Shown here piece after piece: positions 58,751 to 64,000 of a stretch of DNA of 64,000 bases (the first letter of the stretch is position 1; the number at the start of each line of letters is the position of its first letter). Source of the stretch: an uncultured Porticoccus sp. (GTDB lineage: Bacteria > Pseudomonadota > Gammaproteobacteria > Pseudomonadales > Porticoccaceae). The notes beneath the pieces were generated by a model. The model was given only the letters and a program-made list of their open reading frames with translations, was not told where the DNA came from and searched no databases. The stretch covers positions 1 to 64,000 of the forward strand of contig CAJIZZ010000015.1 of the NCBI GenBank assembly GCA_905181945.1, written 5' to 3'. Made by a program: the position numbers and the translations under genes.

Positions 58751-59417
58751 CCCAGCTTCATCAGTTACTGAAAAAGATCAATCACCTCGCTTTATAGCTG
58801 TAGAGGGGGCCATTGGGGTAGGGAAAACAACTCTAGCTAGAAGATTAGCTAATAGTTTTAACTGCAAAACTCTTTTAGAGCAGCCTGAAGAAAATCCTTT
58901 TTTGGAACGCTTTTATCAGGACCAAAAGACAGGGGCTTTGCCTGCTCAGTTATACTTTCTATTTCAGCGTGTACGAAAAATTCAAGAAATACGTCAAAGC
59001 GATATGTTTCAGCAGGTCCAAGTGGCAGACTTCCTAATGGAAAAAGATCAACTATTTGCCCAGATAACCCTCGACAGCGAAGAGCTAAAACTTTACCAGA
59101 CCGTTTACAAGCAACTAACTATTGACGCACCTACACCTGATTTGGTTATCTACCTGCAAGCCCCAACAGATACACTACTAAGTCGCATCCAGCATCGTGG
59201 CATTCAGTATGAAAAGCCTATTAATAGGGATTATTTGCGTCGATTGAACGAGGCTTACACACACTTTTTCTATTACTACGATAATGCGCCCTTATTAATT
59301 GTAAACGCTGCCGAAATAGATCTCGCTAATAGCAAGCAAGACTATCAAGGCTTGCTTGATTATATGCTCAATATTCGATCTGGACGTCATTATTATAATT
59401 CTCGACCCTTTTTATAA
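58731..59417 (+). CDS. Deoxynucleoside kinase family protein
   Basis: GTG at 58731 has GGAG 6 bases upstream and is preferred over the TTG at 58713; it gives 228 residues. The P-loop is FIAVEGAIGVGKTTLARRL and the lid region is LLSRIQHRGIQYEKPINRDYL. The family includes deoxyadenosine and deoxyguanosine kinases. The usual ERS/DRS-type motif is replaced by VQVADFLMEKDQLF, as in the folK-linked proteobacterial branch, so the substrate is not certain. It lies in the folK-dNK-panB run conserved in gammaproteobacteria. Confidence 0.92.
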   Translation: MTQLDNNPASSVTEKDQSPRFIAVEGAIGVGKTTLARRLANSFNCKTLLEQPEENPFLERFYQDQKTGALPAQLYFLFQRVRKIQEIRQSDMFQQVQVADFLMEKDQLFAQITLDSEELKLYQTVYKQLTIDAPTPDLVIYLQAPTDTLLSRIQHRGIQYEKPINRDYLRRLNEAYTHFFYYYDNAPLLIVNAAEIDLANSKQDYQGLLDYMLNIRSGRHYYNSRPFL

Positions 59418-59450
59418 CGGCTACTATTAAGCCAAAAATAGGATAAAACC

Positions 59451-60242
59451 ATGGTTGCAGTTACCATAAATGCTCTACATGAGCTAAAAAAGCATGATAA
59501 AAAATTTCCTGTTATTACGGCTTACGATGCATCGTTTTCTAGGCTAGCTCATAATGCAGGCATTGATGTTATTTTGGTGGGGGATTCACTAGGAAATGTA
59601 GTGCAAGGTCACGATAGTACTATTCCTGTAACTATGGGTAATATGATTTATCACACTGAAGCTGTACGTCGTGGAAGTGCAAAATCGTTTGTTATTGCTG
59701 ACCTCCCGTTTATGGCCTTTTCTAGCGAAGCGCAAACACTAGATCATTCAGCATTACTCATACAGGCTGGCGCCAATATGGTAAAACTAGAAGGTGGGGC
59801 CTGGCTTTGCAACACAGTACAGATGCTTAGTGAACGAGGAATACCTATTTGTGGACACTTGGGGCTGACACCACAATCAGTACACAAGCTCAGCGGCAAC
59901 AAAGTGCAGGGACGAGGGGAAGAGGCTACAGAAAAAATTATACAGGATGCCTTGCGCCTAGAAGAAGCAGGGGTAGACTTATTGGTTCTTGAGTGTGTGC
60001 CTTCTACGCTAGGCAGTAAGCTAACCGCGGCACTGAATATACCGATTATTGGAATAGGTGCGGGAGCTGACACTGATGCACAGGTTCTAGTTGTCTATGA
60101 TATGCTTGGGCTGTCTCCAAGCATACCCACATTTTGTAAAAATTTCTTAGAAGATACTGATAACATAGAGGCTGCTCTAAAATCATACGCGGAAGATGTT
60201 AGATCAGGTAGATTTCCTGGCCCAGAACATACTTTCTCATAA
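59451..60242 (+). CDS. panB: 3-methyl-2-oxobutanoate hydroxymethyltransferase
   Basis: The protein has 263 residues. It uses methylene-THF to make ketopantoate, the first committed step to pantothenate. VITAYDASFSRLAHNAGID, LVGDSLGNVVQGHDSTIPV (Mg ligands), GANMVKLEGG and GHLGLTPQS are diagnostic. panC, which normally follows, is not here; the next gene is a convergent GST. Confidence 0.97.
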   Translation: MVAVTINALHELKKHDKKFPVITAYDASFSRLAHNAGIDVILVGDSLGNVVQGHDSTIPVTMGNMIYHTEAVRRGSAKSFVIADLPFMAFSSEAQTLDHSALLIQAGANMVKLEGGAWLCNTVQMLSERGIPICGHLGLTPQSVHKLSGNKVQGRGEEATEKIIQDALRLEEAGVDLLVLECVPSTLGSKLTAALNIPIIGIGAGADTDAQVLVVYDMLGLSPSIPTFCKNFLEDTDNIEAALKSYAEDVRSGRFPGPEHTFS

Positions 60243-60339
60243 CTACTCTTTCTGTGTTATGGTTTTTTTGAGCAGATTTATTTTCCATTAAAAGTTCCAT
60301 AAATTTACTATTATCCTGAATTAAAAATATTGAATATAA

Positions 60340-60957
60340 TCACTTTTTATGAGGCCAAACCGGGTGTTTTTGCATCACTGCAAGAAAAAATTCTACACTT
60401 AAAAAATAGGCTAGCCAGCGACGTAATTTCGGGTATGGACTGGCATCAAACCATACTTTATCTACAAGAGAAAACTGCCTGACAAAAGGAAAGATTGCTA
60501 CATCAGCTAGGCTAATTCTGGGCCCCAACAAATATTGTGTTGCCGTCAATTTTTGCTCCAAAGAGGTCAGAAAAATCTCTGCCTGTGCTCGATAGTATTC
60601 TATAGTATGTTCGGGATACCGATCTGAATACTTATAACGGTCTAAAGATTCTTTAAATAAACTATCATTGTTTTGAATAATCTCATCTAATTCAGCAGAC
60701 TTGGCTGAAAAATACCACTGATCTGGATCACTTTGATCTAACGCCCAATGCATAATTACACAGCTTTCGTCTAACACATTGCCATCTGGAAGAACTAATA
60801 CAGGAACAGTACCTTTCTGCGATACTCTCAGCATATCCATGGGCTTGTCTCGTAGCAGAACCTCCCTTAGCTCTACTTCAATACCTGCATAAAATAGCGC
60901 CATTCTGGCTCGGATTGCATAAGGACAACGACGAAAAGAATACAATATAGGCAACAT
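60340..60957 (-). CDS. Glutathione S-transferase family protein
   Basis: The protein has 205 residues. The thioredoxin-like N-domain starts LYSFRRCPYAIRARMAL, where the CPY site resembles Grx2- and omega-type GSTs with a Cys in place of Tyr or Ser. KGTVPVLVLPDGNVLDES binds glutathione. The C-domain is all-helical (RISLADVAIFPFVRQF). The biological substrate is unknown. Confidence 0.9.
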   Translation of the reverse strand: MLPILYSFRRCPYAIRARMALFYAGIEVELREVLLRDKPMDMLRVSQKGTVPVLVLPDGNVLDESCVIMHWALDQSDPDQWYFSAKSAELDEIIQNNDSLFKESLDRYKYSDRYPEHTIEYYRAQAEIFLTSLEQKLTATQYLLGPRISLADVAIFPFVRQFSLVDKVWFDASPYPKLRRWLAYFLSVEFFLAVMQKHPVWPHKK

Positions 60958-61044
60958 GGCAACATAAACTCACTAAAAAATTAACTTATAATAACCTCTA
61001 ACTGATTATACTTTTTTACATACAAAATATTATAAAATAACATA

Positions 61045-61728
61045 ATGAATATTCTTCCTCATATTGAAATTAATCCTGAAAAAAAAGCTGACTCCACTAT
61101 TATCTGGCTGCATGGCTTAGGTTCTAATGGGCACGACTTTAAAGCTATTATTCCAGAGCTAGAACTTCCTACTCACAACCGAATAAGGTTCATCTTTCCT
61201 CACGCACCAACAATACCAGTAACCATTAACAGCGGCCATATGATGCCTGCTTGGTACGATATTTTAGAGATGACCTTTGATCGAAAAATAGATAAAAAAC
61301 AATTAAAAAAATCAGTCAAAGCGGTGCATGCGATAATAGACAGAGAGATACAGAGAGGCATTAATAGTCAAAGAATCATTATTGCGGGATTTTCTCAAGG
61401 TGGAGCTGTCGCGCTAGATGCTGCGCTCACTTATACCCGAAGTTTAGCTGGTCTTCTAGGAATGTCTACCTACTTTCCTACTGCCAATTCCATCGATATA
61501 GCTCCAGCCAACCAAGATCTGCCTATTCAGTTATTTCACGGTGTTTATGATGCTATTGTTCCAGAAACTCACGGCCAAAAAAGTATTAAGACCCTATCGG
61601 CTTTAGGCCTCAAGCCGGGCTATCAAACCTTTATGATGGAGCACAGCCTATGTATGGAAGAAATAATAGCTATATCGAAGTGGGTGCAAGCCTTAATAGG
61701 TACTGTTAATCGCCCCAGCGGGGAATAA
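61045..61728 (+). CDS. Carboxylesterase/phospholipase family alpha/beta hydrolase
   Basis: The protein has 227 residues. WLHGLGSNGHDF is the oxyanion strand, AGFSQGGAVALDAAL holds the nucleophile Ser, GVYDAIVPE the Asp, and the late MEHSLCMEE the His. It belongs to the PF02230 group of carboxylesterases and acyl-protein thioesterases. Its 3' end overlaps ubiX by 23 bases on the opposite strand. Confidence 0.92.
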   Translation: MNILPHIEINPEKKADSTIIWLHGLGSNGHDFKAIIPELELPTHNRIRFIFPHAPTIPVTINSGHMMPAWYDILEMTFDRKIDKKQLKKSVKAVHAIIDREIQRGINSQRIIIAGFSQGGAVALDAALTYTRSLAGLLGMSTYFPTANSIDIAPANQDLPIQLFHGVYDAIVPETHGQKSIKTLSALGLKPGYQTFMMEHSLCMEEIIAISKWVQALIGTVNRPSGE

Positions 61729-62314
61729 TATCTTGCTTTATATCCAAATGATCAAGGATTCTAGCAACAACAAAATCTATTAAGTCGTTAATGGTTTTTG
61801 GGTTCTGATAGAAACCAGGCATAGCAGGCAATATAGTTACCCCTAACCGCGCTAATTTCAGCATATTTTCTAAATGAATTTCCGATAAAGGTGTTTCTCT
61901 TGGCACAACGATTAATTGGCATTTTTCTTTAATCACAACATCTGCGGCTCGCTCAATTAGATTATTGCTGGCGCCAGAAGCAATAGCAGATAGAGTACCA
62001 CCACTAGCAGGGCAGATAACCATCGATTCTGGCGCAGAAGAGCCGGAAGCGACAGATGAAAACCAATCTTTGGCAGTGTTTACTATAATTTGCCCAGGCT
62101 CTGCATCAAAATTTAAGGCAAGGAATTCCTCCAGATTAATGTCTGCAGGCAAATCTAAGTCAGTTTCTGTTTCAACAACCACGCGTGCTGCATCAGACAT
62201 CAGGAACTGAACTCGGCATTCCGCTTGAACTAAACACTCAAGTAGCCTGAAACCATACTGGGCACCAGATGCACCAGTCATAGCCAGTGTGACAGACCGT
62301 TTAAATATAGACAT
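61706..62314 (-). CDS. ubiX: Flavin prenyltransferase UbiX
   Basis: The protein has 202 residues. It makes the prenylated FMN used by UbiD in ubiquinone synthesis. The motifs TLAMTGASGAQYGFRLLE, CPASGGTLSAIASGASNNLIERAADV (in pieces) and VPRETPLSEIHLENML are diagnostic. A GGGAGAA ribosome-binding site precedes the ATG. It follows mpl by 16 bases in the same direction. Confidence 0.97.
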   Translation of the reverse strand: MSIFKRSVTLAMTGASGAQYGFRLLECLVQAECRVQFLMSDAARVVVETETDLDLPADINLEEFLALNFDAEPGQIIVNTAKDWFSSVASGSSAPESMVICPASGGTLSAIASGASNNLIERAADVVIKEKCQLIVVPRETPLSEIHLENMLKLARLGVTILPAMPGFYQNPKTINDLIDFVVARILDHLDIKQDIIPRWGD

Positions 62315-62330
62315 TGAGTTCTCCCATCAA

Positions 62331-63704
62331 TTACTCCTGCTTATTGTCAGTTTTTTCTTTTAGGGCATTCACTAATTGACTATGGAATCCGGAAAAACCG
62401 CCATTGCTCATTATAACAATATGAGTTAATCCATCCGCACTATTCAATGTTTGCTGTATAAGTTCGTCGATATTATCAATAATATCGACTGAGTTAGAGC
62501 TCTTGTGAGCCACTTCGGTTAACGACCAATCTGCACTCTCGGGCTGATACCATAAAACTTGGTCTGCCAATCTAGTAGCTTCTGCGAGTCTGTCCTTATG
62601 AACACCCAGCTTCATAGTGTTTGAGCGTGGCTCTATAACAGCAACAATTTTTTCGTGGCCAACTTTATTCCGAATGCCTTCCAGTGTAGTAAAAATAGCC
62701 GTTGGATGATGAGCGAAGTCGTCATATACGGTTACGCCAGACACTGTAGCGATCTTCTCCATTCGACGTTTTACGCCCAAAAACTGGCATAATGCCTCAC
62801 AAGCTACGTGAGGCTTCACTCCCGCATGATTCGCAGCTGCGATTGCAGCTAATCCATTTTTCGCATTATGGATGCCAACTTGTCCCCAACGAACAGTGCC
62901 CTGAATGTCCCCCTTGAAGATAACCGAAAAAGCAGAGCTATCTTTCTCTGCCAGCAATATATTCCAGTCGCCGCCCTCACCTAAAGATTGCACTTCAGAC
63001 CAGCATCCATGATCGATTGTCACCTGTATATTGGCATCATCTGATGGTGTAATAATCAAGCCCTCGCTGGGTACTGTTCTGACAAAATGATGGAACTGGG
63101 CTTGAATGGCACCAATATCATCAAAAATATCTGCATGATCAAACTCTAGATTATTAAGAATAGCAGTGCGAGGTCGATAATGAAGAAACTTGGAACGCTT
63201 ATCAAAAAAAGCTGTGTCGTATTCATCTGCTTCTACAACAAAAAATTGAGAGTCGCCCAAGCGAGCTGATACGTTAAAATTAGCCGGCACTCCTCCAATG
63301 AGAAATCCAGGCCCCATATCGGCATACTCTAAAATCCAAGCTAACATACTTGAGGTGGTCGTTTTACCATGAGTTCCAGCCACCGCAAGAACCCATTTAT
63401 CTTTAAGGAGGTGCTCGCATAACCACTGGGGGCCAGAAGTATAATCAAGCTTATTATTTAGAATGTATTCCACAGCAGGGTTACCTCGAGACAAGGCATT
63501 TCCTATAACCACAAGATCAGGGGAAGAAATAAACTGCGAGGTATCATACCCCTCGGTTAATTCTATGCCTGCCTTTTCTAACTGCGTACTCATGGGAGGA
63601 TAGACATTCGTATCACTACCCGAGACTTGATGTCCTGATGCTTTGGCTAGTTGAGCCAAAGAGCCCATAAAAGTGCCGCAGATCCCCAGAATATGAATAT
63701 GCAT
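62331..63704 (-). CDS. mpl: UDP-N-acetylmuramate:L-alanyl-gamma-D-glutamyl-meso-diaminopimelate ligase
   Basis: The open frame extends to 63881, but ATG 63704 yields the normal N-terminus MHIHILGICGTFMGSLAQLA and 457 residues, the family length. The 59 extra codons upstream are rich in Trp/Phe/Gly and look non-coding. The P-loop is LAVAGTHGKTTTSSMLAWIL, then NLEFDHADIF and VYDDFAHHPTAIF. Mpl recycles the murein tripeptide. Confidence 0.96.
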   Translation of the reverse strand: MHIHILGICGTFMGSLAQLAKASGHQVSGSDTNVYPPMSTQLEKAGIELTEGYDTSQFISSPDLVVIGNALSRGNPAVEYILNNKLDYTSGPQWLCEHLLKDKWVLAVAGTHGKTTTSSMLAWILEYADMGPGFLIGGVPANFNVSARLGDSQFFVVEADEYDTAFFDKRSKFLHYRPRTAILNNLEFDHADIFDDIGAIQAQFHHFVRTVPSEGLIITPSDDANIQVTIDHGCWSEVQSLGEGGDWNILLAEKDSSAFSVIFKGDIQGTVRWGQVGIHNAKNGLAAIAAANHAGVKPHVACEALCQFLGVKRRMEKIATVSGVTVYDDFAHHPTAIFTTLEGIRNKVGHEKIVAVIEPRSNTMKLGVHKDRLAEATRLADQVLWYQPESADWSLTEVAHKSSNSVDIIDNIDELIQQTLNSADGLTHIVIMSNGGFSGFHSQLVNALKEKTDNKQE

Positions 63705-63932
63705 TCGCCAACGACTGCCTGTTAGATAATTTAGAAAACCTAGGAAATCTCTAGGCCACCAAAAATAACCTAAAAAACCCCATGGCTCAACATAACTGAA
63801 TTTGAACATCATGCAAGCCTCCGTAGTCAAAAAATTATCGCTATATCGCGAAAGATCCTTACAATTGAAAACTAAACACATATAAAAATATAATAAGCTT
63901 CAACTTTGCAGTATGATTGCTCGCCCCTAAAA

Positions 63933-64000
63933 ATGACTCCTTTGATGAGCAAAGCTATGTCCAGCGACAATAAACAAAAGAAAAATGCTTTTTATGCGCA
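63933..64000 (+). CDS. 5' end of probable PPi-dependent 6-phosphofructokinase
   Basis: A frame with three possible ATG starts (63933, 63945, 63957) runs off the window. The last start gives MSSDNKQKKNAFYA followed by a CA that probably begins Gln, which matches the family opening KNAFYAQSGG of pyrophosphate-dependent phosphofructokinase. It is divergent from mpl, and pfp-like genes sit near mpl or adk in several proteobacteria. Only 22 residues are visible. Confidence 0.6.
   Translation, partial: MTPLMSKAMSSDNKQKKNAFYA

Noticed and set aside
63705..63881. N-terminal extension of mpl
   Set aside because: The extension is not like any Mpl N-terminus; the ATG at 63704 gives the full normal protein.

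Overview
The window is chromosomal DNA of an AT-rich, Gram-negative gammaproteobacterium. Gene order across the housekeeping part (mrcA/aroK-aroB-gltB-gltD-hemE, hemC-hemD-hemX-hemY, cyaY-lptM-lysA-dapF-DUF484-xerC, glnK-amtB, dksA-gluQ-pcnB-folK-panB) follows the Pseudomonas/Cellvibrio lineage. A bioH-bioC fusion, a DUF3094 gene and a TorF-family protein fit a marine Cellvibrionales-like organism. That placement is inferred from synteny, not from a marker-gene tree. I saw no tRNA, rRNA, CRISPR array or insertion sequence.

Left edge (1-10819): a tightly packed plus-strand operon of ten complete genes plus the 3' end of an eleventh. It encodes an outer-membrane-type lipoprotein, a membrane-anchored TPR protein, a membrane-anchored PEGA-repeat protein ending in an FGE-sulfatase-fold domain, a small exported protein, a MotA/TolQ/ExbB-type proton-channel subunit, a cytoplasmic actin/Hsp70-fold protein, two paralogous single-span von Willebrand A (VWA) proteins, and two more lipoproteins. 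The single membrane spans of the two VWA proteins look like those of ExbD/TolR/MotB, with an Asp at the start of the helix. I read the locus as a proton-motive-force-driven cell-envelope machine in which VWA domains replace the usual peptidoglycan- or TonB-contacting partner. It is the best candidate here for an undescribed system.

Middle (10916-34491): a DUF3237 gene and a CurA-like oxidoreductase; a DUF3094 gene; a biotin operon (bioB-bioF-bioHC-bioD, minus strand) with a BirA-type operator over its promoter; cysE; a small unknown gene; amiC-tsaE divergent from queG; orn; rsgA; a sulfurtransferase-psd pair; hemE; gltD-gltB; aroB-aroK.

Right part (34602-64000): mrcA, yrfG, hslR, pckA, the hem cluster, argH, cyaY, lptM-lysA-dapF-DUF484-xerC, a nitrogen cluster (torF, two P-II genes and amtB, with a sigma-54 promoter and NtrC-like sites), ubiK, sfsA, a 709-base gene-free stretch before dksA, gluQ, pcnB, folK-dNK-panB, a GST, a carboxylesterase, ubiX, mpl, and the first codons of a probable PPi-dependent phosphofructokinase.

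Several conserved neighbourhoods lack members found in relatives: pilMNOPQ between mrcA and aroK, algZR between hemC and argH, cbrAB between gluQ and pcnB, and a SPOR-domain gene between aroB and gltB. This suggests loss of type IV pili and of some two-component systems from these sites, or their relocation.
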